From contig CANNJG010000102.1 in NCBI GenBank assembly GCA_947504795.1, forward strand, positions 1 to 6,698: a stretch of 6,698 bases of DNA, in the 5' to 3' direction. Every line of letters starts with the position of its first letter. Positions within the stretch are counted from its first letter, which is position 1. The stretch comes from Legionellaceae bacterium. Lineage in GTDB: Bacteria; Pseudomonadota; Gammaproteobacteria; Legionellales; Legionellaceae. Shown here in pieces: positions 1 through 6,599 of this stretch. The position numbers and the translations under genes were made by a program. The notes below the pieces were generated by a model that made no database searches, was not told where the DNA came from, and was given only the letters and a program-made list of their open reading frames with translations.

Positions 1-2
1 GG

Positions 3-36
3 CACCTTCTCCCATCAATGGGAGAAGGTGTTCTTA
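3..36. repeat. Perfect GGGAGAAGG-type hairpin, repeat copy 1
   Basis: A 13-bp perfect inverted repeat (3-15 against 18-30, CACCTTCTCCCAT / ATGGGAGAAGGTG) with a minimal 2-nt loop, followed by TTCTTA. The right arm plus tail (20-36) recurs with a single transition at 163-179, so this is a dispersed repeat rather than a unique structure. It could act as a transcription terminator for a plus-strand gene ending left of the window, because the stem is followed by the T-rich stretch TTCTT. That role is inferred and the T-tract is short. Confidence 0.6.
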
Positions 37-145
37 CTGAACTGTTGCGCATAGTTTACGAAATCTTTTTTTCAAATGCACCCAAAACCCCCTATTTTAC
101 TAGAGATTTTTTAATAGCGGGAATTGCTGGCCATAAATTAAAAAT

Positions 146-179
146 CACCTCCTCCCAACATCGGGAGAAGGCGTTCTTA
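146..179. repeat. Imperfect GGGAGAAGG-type hairpin, repeat copy 2
   Basis: Second copy of the repeat at 3-36, in direct orientation 143 bp downstream. The left arm CACCTCCTCCC (146-156) pairs with GGGAGAAGGCG (163-173) across a 6-nt loop, with two mismatches, and is followed by the same TTCTTA tail. The 17-nt right-arm-plus-tail block matches copy 1 except for one T/C change. The left arm also differs at one base, which breaks a pair that is intact in copy 1. This copy therefore looks decayed. It lies about 65 bp upstream of the tRNA promoter. Confidence 0.5.
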
Positions 180-243
180 GGTTTTATCGCTGTAAAGACG
201 TGCTCTTTTTTAATCGGACAGCTCTGGTTTTTTAACCTAGCGC

Positions 244-272
244 TTGACATCATTGCCCAAAAACGCGAGAAT
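244..272 (+). promoter_or_regulatory. Sigma-70 promoter of the tRNA-Met gene
   Basis: A consensus -35 box TTGACA (244-249) is separated by exactly 17 bp from a -10 box GAGAAT (267-272, 4 of 6 consensus bases). Transcription would start near 279-281, leaving a leader of only about 3-5 nt before the tRNA at 284. The stretch after the -10 box, CACGCCC, is GC-rich like the discriminators of stable-RNA promoters under stringent (ppGpp/DksA) control. The boxes and spacing are seen directly; the regulation is inferred from known stable-RNA promoters. Confidence 0.72.
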
Positions 273-283
273 CACGCCCTTCA

Positions 284-360
284 GGCTATGTAGCTCAGCC
301 GGTTAGAGCGCGGCACTCATAATGCTGAGGTCGGTGGTTCGAGTCCACCCATAGCCACCA
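284..360 (+). tRNA. Elongator tRNA-Met (anticodon CAU), CCA encoded
   Basis: A full cloverleaf can be drawn. The acceptor stem GGCTATG (284-290) pairs perfectly with CATAGCC (350-356), followed by discriminator A357 and an encoded CCA (358-360). The D stem is GCTC/GAGC (293-296, 306-309). The anticodon stem CGGCA/TGCTG contains one G-U pair and carries loop CTCATAA with anticodon CAT at 318-320. The T stem is GGTGG/CCACC with loop TTCGAGT. A CAT anticodon could mean initiator Met, elongator Met or lysidine-modified Ile2. The fully paired first base pair argues against the initiator. The GGCTAyGTAGCTCAG start resembles the E. coli elongator tRNA-Met (from memory) and not Ile2. No separate terminator follows, only TTTT at 361-364, so read-through into the amidase gene is possible. 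Confidence 0.93.
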
Positions 361-384
361 TTTTATACCTCATCCGATTGTATA

Positions 385-1185
385 ATGAACAAAATTGCAG
401 CGATTCAACTGTGCTCCACTCGAGTTATTGATGATAATTTAGCCACACTCGCAGGTTTGATTGCCGACGCCGCTGATAAAGGCGCGCAACTTGTTGTGCT
501 ACCCGAAATGTTTGCTTGTTTCGGACAAGATCCGTCGCATATCCTCCTCCTAAAAGAACAACCCGGCGCTGGCAAAATTCAAGATTTCCTAGCGGATATA
601 GCCCTGAAATATAACCTCTGGATTGTGGGCGGGACACTTCCACTCAGGGGAGACCATCCGCATAAATTCAGAGCGGCTTGTTTGATATTTGACAATCAAG
701 GCAACCAAGTTGCGCGCTATGATAAGATTCACTTATTTGATGCCCAACTATCCGCGCACGAATCTTATCAAGAATCAGCAACGACTCAACCCGGGCAGCA
801 CCTGACCGTAGTCGATACCCCTGTCGGCAAATTAGGCGTGTGTGTGTGTTTTGATATCCGCTTTCCCACCCACTGTATCGAACTCGCCTCCCGCGGCGCA
901 GAAATCATAGCCATTCCCGCTGCCTTTACCCTAACCACCGGACAAGCCCATTGGGAAACCTTAATCCGATGTCGAGCATTAGATAGTTTTTGCTATATGG
1001 TCGGCGCATGCCAGGGGGGTACCCATGATACCGGCAGACAAACCTTCGGGCACGCGATGATTGTCGATCCTTGGGGAACCATCTTAGATCAAGTCATTAA
1101 CCCAGCATCGCCTATCGCTTATGCAGACATTGATTTGGCGTTCTTATATCAGGTTCGGGATAAGATTCCACGAATCGCTATGTAG
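385..1185 (+). CDS. Nitrilase-superfamily amidase, Nit1/YbeM-like
   Basis: A 266-residue carbon-nitrogen hydrolase with the complete catalytic triad: Glu41 (in LPEMF), Lys114 (in RYDKIHLFD) and Cys155 (in CVCFDIRFP). The conserved second glutamate region (HESYQES, from about 125) and the FTLTTGQAHWE block (from about 181) are typical of the Nit1 clade, which hydrolyses deaminated glutathione to alpha-ketoglutarate and Cys-Gly as metabolite repair. The length matches that clade (about 260-280 residues). There is no signal peptide, so it should be cytosolic. The start is fixed by the first beta strand (KIAAIQL), which must be included, yet no Shine-Dalgarno sequence is visible upstream. The ATG lies 24 nt after the tRNA 3' end, so the gene may share the tRNA transcript. 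Family assignment is secure. The exact substrate is inferred, and another omega-amidase-like activity is possible. Confidence 0.9.
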   Translation: MNKIAAIQLCSTRVIDDNLATLAGLIADAADKGAQLVVLPEMFACFGQDPSHILLLKEQPGAGKIQDFLADIALKYNLWIVGGTLPLRGDHPHKFRAACLIFDNQGNQVARYDKIHLFDAQLSAHESYQESATTQPGQHLTVVDTPVGKLGVCVCFDIRFPTHCIELASRGAEIIAIPAAFTLTTGQAHWETLIRCRALDSFCYMVGACQGGTHDTGRQTFGHAMIVDPWGTILDQVINPASPIAYADIDLAFLYQVRDKIPRIAM

Positions 1186-1193
1186 CATTTTTC

Positions 1194-1223
1194 GAGGGTG
1201 TCCAGACAGAAGGGGACACCCTC
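1194..1223 (+). terminator. Perfect 10-bp hairpin after the amidase gene
   Basis: GAGGGTGTCC (1194-1203) and GGACACCCTC (1214-1223) form a perfect 10-bp stem with a 10-nt loop, starting 9 nt after the amidase stop codon. The position suits a terminator, but ATTCTG follows on the plus strand, so the usual run of T residues is absent. On the minus strand the stem is followed by an A-rich stretch, not T-rich. It could be a weak or factor-assisted terminator, or a 3'-end stabilising structure. Confidence 0.4.
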
Positions 1224-1248
1224 ATTCTGCATTCACCAGGACTAAAAC

Positions 1249-1277
1249 TTTCCAATACAATAACACTGCGTTATCAT
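1249..1277 (+). promoter_or_regulatory. gspD: Candidate sigma-70 promoter for gspDE
   Basis: TTTCCA (1249-1254, 4 of 6 matches to the -35 consensus) and TATCAT (1272-1277, 5 of 6 matches to the -10 consensus) are 17 bp apart, in the gap between the hairpin and gspD. Transcription would begin near 1284 and give a leader of about 23 nt. That leader contains AGGT (1297-1300) six bases before the ATG. This is a match by inspection in a moderately AT-rich gap and could be chance. Confidence 0.35.
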
Positions 1278-1306
1278 GTAGTCATCCTGTTTCCTTAGGT
1301 TGTTTG

Positions 1307-3397
1307 ATGAGAGCCATAGCTGTATTAATAGTAGCATTATTGATTCCTTGTGTAGCAATTCCAGAGGATCTCGCCTCCCCTACGCCCGTTCAACCGGATA
1401 CAATGTCGCCGCCTAAACCTTCGGATACTAAAATTTGGAATTTGAGATCCGCGGATATTCGCGCAGTTATTGCCGAAGTTTCACGTATTACCAAGAAAAA
1501 TTTTGTAGTCGACCCGCGCGTCATCGGTAAAATTTCAATCGTTTCCAGCACGCCTATTACCGATAAAGAGCTCTACGCGGTATTTTTATCCATGCTCCAG
1601 GTCTCTGGATATGCGGCTATTCCCAGTGGCGATGTTGTGAAAATATTACCTAACATGGATGCGCGCACGACCTCTGGGATGATGCTAGACAACAAACACC
1701 CCGCGCTCAGCGACGATATGCTTGTGCAAGTGATACCCGTACAGTACGTCCCTGCCGAACAATTGGTCCCTGTATTACGCCCACTCATGCCGCAATGGAG
1801 CTCGGTTTCAGCCTACACGCCATCCAATATGCTCATATTGTCTGGACGGGCCTCGAATATTCAACAGTTAGCAGACATCATTAGCCAAGTCGATAGTTCA
1901 GCTGCCAATGGCATCGATATTGTCCCGCTGCGCCACGCGCTTGCGATGGATGTGGTCGCTACGCTAAAGGATCTCTTACTCACCCAAACTAATCAACACA
2001 AAAGCAATCAAACCATGCTTGCCGCCGATGATCGGGGCAATTCGATTTTAATCAGTGGGAGTAAAACGGATAGAATTCGCATTCGCTTACTGATTCTCCA
2101 ACTCGATAAACAAAGCCCAAATTCAACCAGTAACAATACCCAGGTTATCTATCTTAATTATTTACGTGCCGAGGATTTGGTCCCAATTCTAGCCGGGATC
2201 GCGCAAGCAAGCTTTAGTGGTGTTGTTGGAACCACGATAGGAACGGTCACAGCGCCGCCCCTAGATAGCACGAACCCTGCTTCGAGTATGATGAACTTAA
2301 ATCCAAGTGATATTTCCAACCAAACCCCAGTTACACAAACCAATTCTATGCCCAACGCTAAAGGCACTTCTGCTAATTCCACTCAAAATGAGGGATCTAC
2401 AAAACCCAATATTCAAATTATTGCTGAACCCAACACCAATTCGGTGATTATCAATGGGCCTGCAGCGCTCATTCGGATGCTAAAATCAGTGATTAATCAG
2501 TTGGATATCAAACCCGCTCAACTCTTAATTGAAGCGCTGATCGCAGAAATTGATGAAACGGATTTTAAAGACTTAGGGGTAGAATGGGGTAGCATCGATA
2601 AAAAAACCAAAGATGACTCCACCTTTAAACCAGGTTTTGCTGTTCTCAACTCCAAAACCTCAATTAATCAATTTGAAGCGCAAATTTATGCGTTGGCTCG
2701 ACGCCACAAAGCCAATATCTTATCAACACCCTCCGTCGTAGTGTTAGATAATCATCAAGCCAAAATCCTGATAGGTAAACAGGTATCCGTCGCATCGTCT
2801 TCCTATCCGAATAACGCCAGCGGTACCGCCACTGCAAGCCCCTATACCAACTATGATCGCGTGAATGTCGCCCTCCATCTATACGTGCGCCCACAGATTA
2901 CCCACGGTCGCGGTATTCAAATGCAAATCGACCAAGGAAACGATACGTTGGTCAGCCAAGATGCTATTAATATCAACACCTACCCAGTTTTCAATATCTC
3001 AGCTATCGTCACCTCAGTCCATGTCCAAACCGGAGACATTATTGTGTTAGGTGGATTAGCACAAGATAGCATTACCAATGACGATGATCGCTTGCCCATC
3101 CTCGGGGATATCCCAGGCATTGGACGCCTATTTCAACGCGATATTTCGACACGTGCCAAGAAAGTACTGATGGTGTTTATTCGCCCACATATCCTGCGAA
3201 CAGAAGCCGAAGGCTTAGATGTTACCGGAAGTAAATATAACCATATGCGTCAAGATCAATTGGATATCGCGCGGTATCAAGAAGAATACAATAAAACCGA
3301 TACCAATACCGTTGCGCCAGCATGGCATCAATCCAAATTACCCAAACCCTTCTGCCACGCTCAAACGAAGGTTAAGGCAAGCGAAATGAAGGGGTGA
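1307..3397 (+). CDS. gspD: Type II secretion system outer-membrane secretin GspD
   Basis: A 696-residue secretin forming the outer-membrane channel of the T2SS. A signal peptide spans residues 1 to about 17-23 (MR, then the hydrophobic stretch AIAVLIVALLI). The N0 domain follows at about 43-116 (WNLRSADIRAVIAEVSRIT...). N1 lies at about 138-196, N2 at about 203-267 and N3 at about 278-400. The secretin core is at about 403-630 and ends with the GGL(A)xD...LPILGDIPGIGRLF motif (582-609) and KVLMVFIRPHIL (619-630). N3 is interrupted by a Ser/Asn/Thr-rich insert (about 303-366). About 65 residues follow the core, the place where some GspDs carry a pilotin-binding S domain, but I recognise no such domain here. 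The open frame extends 62 codons upstream into the amidase gene. I chose ATG 1307 because the signal peptide starts there and AGGT lies six bases before it. gspE follows directly. Confidence 0.95.
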   Translation: MRAIAVLIVALLIPCVAIPEDLASPTPVQPDTMSPPKPSDTKIWNLRSADIRAVIAEVSRITKKNFVVDPRVIGKISIVSSTPITDKELYAVFLSMLQVSGYAAIPSGDVVKILPNMDARTTSGMMLDNKHPALSDDMLVQVIPVQYVPAEQLVPVLRPLMPQWSSVSAYTPSNMLILSGRASNIQQLADIISQVDSSAANGIDIVPLRHALAMDVVATLKDLLLTQTNQHKSNQTMLAADDRGNSILISGSKTDRIRIRLLILQLDKQSPNSTSNNTQVIYLNYLRAEDLVPILAGIAQASFSGVVGTTIGTVTAPPLDSTNPASSMMNLNPSDISNQTPVTQTNSMPNAKGTSANSTQNEGSTKPNIQIIAEPNTNSVIINGPAALIRMLKSVINQLDIKPAQLLIEALIAEIDETDFKDLGVEWGSIDKKTKDDSTFKPGFAVLNSKTSINQFEAQIYALARRHKANILSTPSVVVLDNHQAKILIGKQVSVASSSYPNNASGTATASPYTNYDRVNVALHLYVRPQITHGRGIQMQIDQGNDTLVSQDAININTYPVFNISAIVTSVHVQTGDIIVLGGLAQDSITNDDDRLPILGDIPGIGRLFQRDISTRAKKVLMVFIRPHILRTEAEGLDVTGSKYNHMRQDQLDIARYQEEYNKTDTNTVAPAWHQSKLPKPFCHAQTKVKASEMKG

Positions 3398-3402
3398 GCA
3401 TG
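3389..3402 (+). promoter_or_regulatory. gspE: Ribosome binding site that decides the gspE start
   Basis: AAGGGG (3389-3394) lies 5 nt before ATG 3400 and inside the last codons of gspD. An in-frame GTG at 3394 is also open, but it is part of this purine tract and has no ribosome binding site of its own at a proper distance. ATG 3400 is therefore the preferred start. It leaves 2 nt between the gspD stop (3395-3397) and gspE, an arrangement typical of translational coupling. Confidence 0.6.
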
Positions 3403-4899
3403 GAACAACCCAGTACAGAGAAGTATAAACGTGTTCCCTATCTCTTTGCCAAAAAACACGGCATTGTTGTCACAGATGCCGCTGAAAGCCCCACTGCCAG
3501 CGTTTACTACTTACCAGAAACCGCCTCGCTGGCCGCTCTCACCGAAGTCAAGCGCTTATTAGACAAACCCTTGCAATTACACGCCGTTACCCCCACTGAA
3601 TTTCAACAGCATTTAGCGCAAGTGTATCAGTCAGATTCGTCGATCATCGACGCCGCAGAAGGCATGGAAGAAGATCTGGATTTATTGAAATTAGCCGGAC
3701 AATTTCCCAGCAGTGAAGATTTGCTCGACACCCAAGACGATGCGCCCATTATTCGTTTGATTAATGCGCTTTTTACGCAAGCCATCAAACAAAAAGCGTC
3801 TGATATCCATATTGAGACCTATGAAGATCGCATCCTAGTCCGCAATCGTATCGATGGCGTCTTGCAAGAAATCCTTGAAATCCAACGGATGATAGCCCCT
3901 TTAGTCATTTCTCGGGTAAAAGTTATGGCAAAATTAGATATCGCTGAAAAACGTATCCCGCAAGATGGTCGCATTTCGCTTCGACTTGGTGGCCACAATA
4001 TCGACGTTCGTGTCTCCACGCTGCCATCAAATCACGGTGAACGCATTGTATTACGGATCTTAGATCAGCAATCTGCGCAACTCGATTTGAATATTTTAGG
4101 AATGCCCGCGCATACTCTAGAACAAACCCGCTCACTGATTGCACAACCATACGGTATTTTGTTAGTGACCGGCCCGACCGGCTCCGGAAAAACCACTTCT
4201 TTGTATGCGATGTTAAGGGAATTAAATCAAGTCAGTCGCAATATTCTAACTATTGAAGATCCGATTGAATATGATTTGCCTGGCATCGGCCAAACCCAGG
4301 TGAACAACAAAGTTGAGATGTCGTTTGCCAAAGGTCTACGCGCGATTCTACGACAAGATCCTGATATTGTGATGATTGGTGAAATACGCGATCTAGAAAC
4401 CGCCGAAATTGCGGTTCAAGCCAGTCTTACCGGACATTTAGTATTATCCACTTTGCATACCAACAGCGCCCTAGGTGCTATTACACGCTTGCAAGATATG
4501 GGCGTCGAGTCTTTTCTCATTTCCTCAAGTATCATTGGATTATTAGCACAGCGGTTAGTCCGGATGTTATGTCCACATTGTAAAGAACCGCATCCCATGA
4601 CGCCGCATGAACGGGATCTCCTCAACTTCACCGGCACACACGAAACATTCATTTATCACCCAAAAGGCTGTGATCACTGTAACTTTAATGGCTATAAAGG
4701 TCGAACCGGAATTTATGAGCTCATTATGGTTGACGATACCTTTCGCAGCATGATCCATCATCATGAAAGCTACCAAACCATGGAAACTTACCTTCGCCCT
4801 AAAACATTAAGTATTCGTCAAGATGGATTCAGACGGGTTCTCGAAGGAGACACCACCATCGCAGAAATTTTGAGAGTTACGAGTGAAATGTCGACTTAA
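3400..4899 (+). CDS. gspE: Type II secretion system assembly ATPase GspE
   Basis: A 499-residue hexameric ATPase at the cytoplasmic face of the inner membrane that powers pseudopilus assembly, docking to GspL through its N-terminal domain. The N-terminal domain (about 1-100, YKRVPYLFAKKHGIVV...) is of the GspE/PilB N1 type. It is followed by the N2 domain (DAPIIRLINALFTQAIKQKASDIHIE, about 114-139) with the conserved RIDG and RIPQDGR segments. Walker A is GPTGSGKTTS (258-267). The Asp box surrounds TIEDPIEY (285-292) and Walker B is IVMIGEIRD (323-331). The His box is TGHLVLSTLHTN (344-355). A tetracysteine zinc site (Cys391, Cys394, Cys424, Cys427) marks the GspE/PilB branch rather than PilT. 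The neighbouring gspD points to GspE rather than PilB. A GTG start at 3394 (501 residues) is the alternative. The 3' end overlaps the opposing recO by 23 bp. Confidence 0.95.
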   Translation: MEQPSTEKYKRVPYLFAKKHGIVVTDAAESPTASVYYLPETASLAALTEVKRLLDKPLQLHAVTPTEFQQHLAQVYQSDSSIIDAAEGMEEDLDLLKLAGQFPSSEDLLDTQDDAPIIRLINALFTQAIKQKASDIHIETYEDRILVRNRIDGVLQEILEIQRMIAPLVISRVKVMAKLDIAEKRIPQDGRISLRLGGHNIDVRVSTLPSNHGERIVLRILDQQSAQLDLNILGMPAHTLEQTRSLIAQPYGILLVTGPTGSGKTTSLYAMLRELNQVSRNILTIEDPIEYDLPGIGQTQVNNKVEMSFAKGLRAILRQDPDIVMIGEIRDLETAEIAVQASLTGHLVLSTLHTNSALGAITRLQDMGVESFLISSSIIGLLAQRLVRMLCPHCKEPHPMTPHERDLLNFTGTHETFIYHPKGCDHCNFNGYKGRTGIYELIMVDDTFRSMIHHHESYQTMETYLRPKTLSIRQDGFRRVLEGDTTIAEILRVTSEMST

Positions 4900-5584
4900 A
4901 CATCTTGCGCGTCTTGATTTCTTTTCCCCCCAGACACGGATCGATTAATTGCCGCATCAACTGCTTCGCGGTTTTTAATACCAACGGATCGGTCAATTCA
5001 TCCCTAGCTAGGGCTAATAAATGCGCCCCACACATACCCTGCTGTCTTGCAACAAGGCCCTGTCCAGGAACAACTTGGTAGGACGTCGTCGCCTCAATGG
5101 GTAACGTCGTGCACGCATCGTGGGTTAAATCAATACCATATCCCAATGACACCAATAAACACCATTCAAAACGTCGAAGCGCTGCTTCTAGCTCTCCTAC
5201 TGTCAAAGGTTCACTGAGCGCACCAAGCGTATCCACATACCCGTCAAAAAGTTGCGGATACGCATCGAGGGGTTGCAGGGTTAAATATAATAATTCATTC
5301 AAATACAGCGCTGCGTATAAATGGCGCTGCTTGAGCGGTGCGGCTACCGCGGCGATTTCAATTTTTTGTATATAATACCAGTTCTGACGTTCTGTAAAAT
5401 CTGCCCATAGCGGGGTGAACGGTTGCAATAAGTATTGCTTTTTAGGGGTGCGGCCGCCTTTATATAACGCCTGAACCAATCCCAAATCGCGCGTAAAAAA
5501 CCATACACGTGCCGATGTGTCACCAGACCAAACTTTATGAATCACCCAGACAGCGTCCTCAGTGACAGGTCGTTTATGAGTCAT
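4877..5584 (-). CDS. recO: DNA repair protein RecO
   Basis: A 235-residue RecO, which loads RecA on SSB-coated gaps with RecF/RecR and anneals SSB-coated single strands. The N-terminal OB fold (about 10-80) includes WVIHKVWSGDTSARVWFFT and the GLVQALYKGGR segment. A helical middle section carries YAALYLNELL (90-99) and ALRRFEWCLLVSLGYGIDLTH (135-155). The end PCLGGKEIKTRKMF (216-229) matches the C-terminal PYLGGKPLKSRELF region of E. coli RecO. The length is close to the E. coli protein (242). The four-cysteine zinc site of many other RecO proteins is not present, as in E. coli. The ATG overlaps the last codons of era by 11 bp, indicating coupled translation. The 3' end runs 23 bp into gspE, and there is no terminator between the two genes. 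Confidence 0.92.
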   Translation of the reverse strand: MTHKRPVTEDAVWVIHKVWSGDTSARVWFFTRDLGLVQALYKGGRTPKKQYLLQPFTPLWADFTERQNWYYIQKIEIAAVAAPLKQRHLYAALYLNELLYLTLQPLDAYPQLFDGYVDTLGALSEPLTVGELEAALRRFEWCLLVSLGYGIDLTHDACTTLPIEATTSYQVVPGQGLVARQQGMCGAHLLALARDELTDPLVLKTAKQLMRQLIDPCLGGKEIKTRKMFKSTFHS

Positions 5585-6461
5585 ATCCTAATTCGTGTAA
5601 TATTTTATCGTTATCTGACCACCCTGATTTGACTTTGCACCAACATTGTAAGAAGACTTTTTTACCAATCAATTCTTCCATATCCAGACGTGCTTGTGTC
5701 GCCATTTCTTTAAGTTTTGTGCCTTTATCCCCAATAATCATGCGTTTGTGGCTTTCTCTATCCACCAACACCAATGCATCTACGCGTACCAATTGACCTG
5801 TATCTTTATACGACTCGATGATGACCGTGGTTGCATAAGGAAGCTCATCGCCACAGCGTCGAAATATTTTTTCTCGTAGTAATTCAGCGCACAGAAATGT
5901 CAAAGATCGATCGGTCAATTGGTCGTCGGGAAATAAGTGCGGTGATTCGGGTAAAAATGTTTGCAATTGTTTGTGTAACGTATCGACTTGAATTCCTGTT
6001 TTCGCAGATAACGGAATTATCGCGGCAAAAGCGTGACGCGCGGCCATACGTTCCATCCAGGGCAACAGCTGCAATTTGTCGGGCACTGTATCCACTTTAT
6101 TTATCACTAACACACAAGGCACGTTCGCTGCAGTAACTAAGGATAAAACATACTCATCTTCTGGTTTCCAATGCAAGCCATCAATGAGCCAAACAATCAC
6201 ATCCACATCATTGAGCACACGGATAGCAGTTTTATTCATCATTCGGTTCATCGCTTTCTTCACACCCTGGTGAATCCCAGGAGTATCGACATAAACAAAT
6301 TGATACGCCTCTTCTGTACGCACCCCAACAATACTGTGGCGTGTGGTTTGCGGTTTACGCGACGTAATACTGATCTTATGATCCAAAATTCGATTCATAA
6401 GCGTGGACTTCCCCACATTGGGACGACCGATTAATGCAATGTACCCACAATACTGTGTCAT
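5574..6461 (-). CDS. era: Ribosome-assembly GTPase Era
   Basis: A 295-residue essential GTPase that binds the 3' end of 16S rRNA and assists 30S maturation. G1 is GRPNVGKST (12-20). The switch I segment SRKPQTTRHSIVG (34-46) holds G2. G3 is DTPG (59-62), G4 NKVD (121-124) and G5 SAK (152-154). The C-terminal type II KH domain has its GDKG loop at 244-247 and ends KVKSGWSDNDKILHELGYDS, very like E. coli Era (301 residues). The start MTQYCGYIALIGRPN is fixed by the G1 strand, although no clear Shine-Dalgarno sequence precedes it. It probably forms an operon with recO. rnc, the usual gene just upstream of era in gammaproteobacteria, is not in the 237 bp available, which are non-coding and repetitive. 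Confidence 0.96.
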   Translation of the reverse strand: MTQYCGYIALIGRPNVGKSTLMNRILDHKISITSRKPQTTRHSIVGVRTEEAYQFVYVDTPGIHQGVKKAMNRMMNKTAIRVLNDVDVIVWLIDGLHWKPEDEYVLSLVTAANVPCVLVINKVDTVPDKLQLLPWMERMAARHAFAAIIPLSAKTGIQVDTLHKQLQTFLPESPHLFPDDQLTDRSLTFLCAELLREKIFRRCGDELPYATTVIIESYKDTGQLVRVDALVLVDRESHKRMIIGDKGTKLKEMATQARLDMEELIGKKVFLQCWCKVKSGWSDNDKILHELGYDS

Positions 6462-6488
6462 AGGGCTAGAATACCGTTAAATTGAAGC

Positions 6489-6497
6489 AGTGTAGCA
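6489..6497 (-). promoter_or_regulatory. era: Possible extended -10 promoter of era-recO
   Basis: On the minus strand TGCTACACT reads as an extended -10 element (TG-N-TACACT, with 4 of 6 matches in the hexamer). It would start transcription near 6482, about 20 nt before the era ATG. The position where a -35 box would lie (6512-6517) reads AGACCA, a poor match. It is offered because the repeat block upstream may separate era from rnc, which would call for a local promoter. Chance occurrence is quite possible. Confidence 0.25.
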
Positions 6498-6518
6498 TAC
6501 TTTGACCTGGTTGGTCTT

Positions 6519-6580
6519 CCGCTGACAAGCAGCGGGACGTAGATTATTCTGCTGAGAAGCAAACGACGTAGATTATTCTG
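6519..6580. repeat. Tandem pair of ~30-nt repeat units
   Basis: Unit 1 (6522-6551, 30 nt) and unit 2 (6552-6580, 29 nt) both run from CTGA(C/G)AAGCA to GACGTAGATTATTCTG. The shared 18-mer GACGTAGATTATTCTGCT is exact at 6536-6553 and 6565-6582. Unit 1 with its flank forms a small hairpin, CCGCTG (6519-6524) against CAGCGG (6530-6535) with loop ACAAG. Unit 2 has lost the pairing arm. No coding frame with recognisable content crosses this region. Confidence 0.7.
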
Positions 6581-6599
6581 CTATACCGCACGCCGCTCG

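Noticed and set aside
18..293. 91-codon open frame at the left end
   Set aside because: It runs through both hairpin repeats, across the tRNA promoter and into the tRNA, has no ribosome binding site, and its product shows no recognisable domain.
381..386. TATAAT as a -10 box for the amidase gene
   Set aside because: It overlaps the start codon and no acceptable -35 box lies 16-18 bp upstream, so a transcript starting there would lack the ATG.
1121..1306. 62-codon upstream extension of gspD
   Set aside because: It overlaps the end of the amidase gene, crosses the hairpin, and its translation resembles no secretin. The signal peptide starts at 1307.
2158..2894. Antisense open frames within gspD
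   Set aside because: They are shadows of the secretin coding frame and their translations show no family features.
3394..3399. GTG start for gspE
   Set aside because: The GTG lies within the AAGGGG ribosome binding tract. ATG 3400 has the better spacing. The two-residue difference does not affect any domain.
5097..6434. Plus-strand open frames across recO and era
   Set aside because: They lie opposite two clear conserved genes and encode compositionally odd sequences with no recognisable domain.
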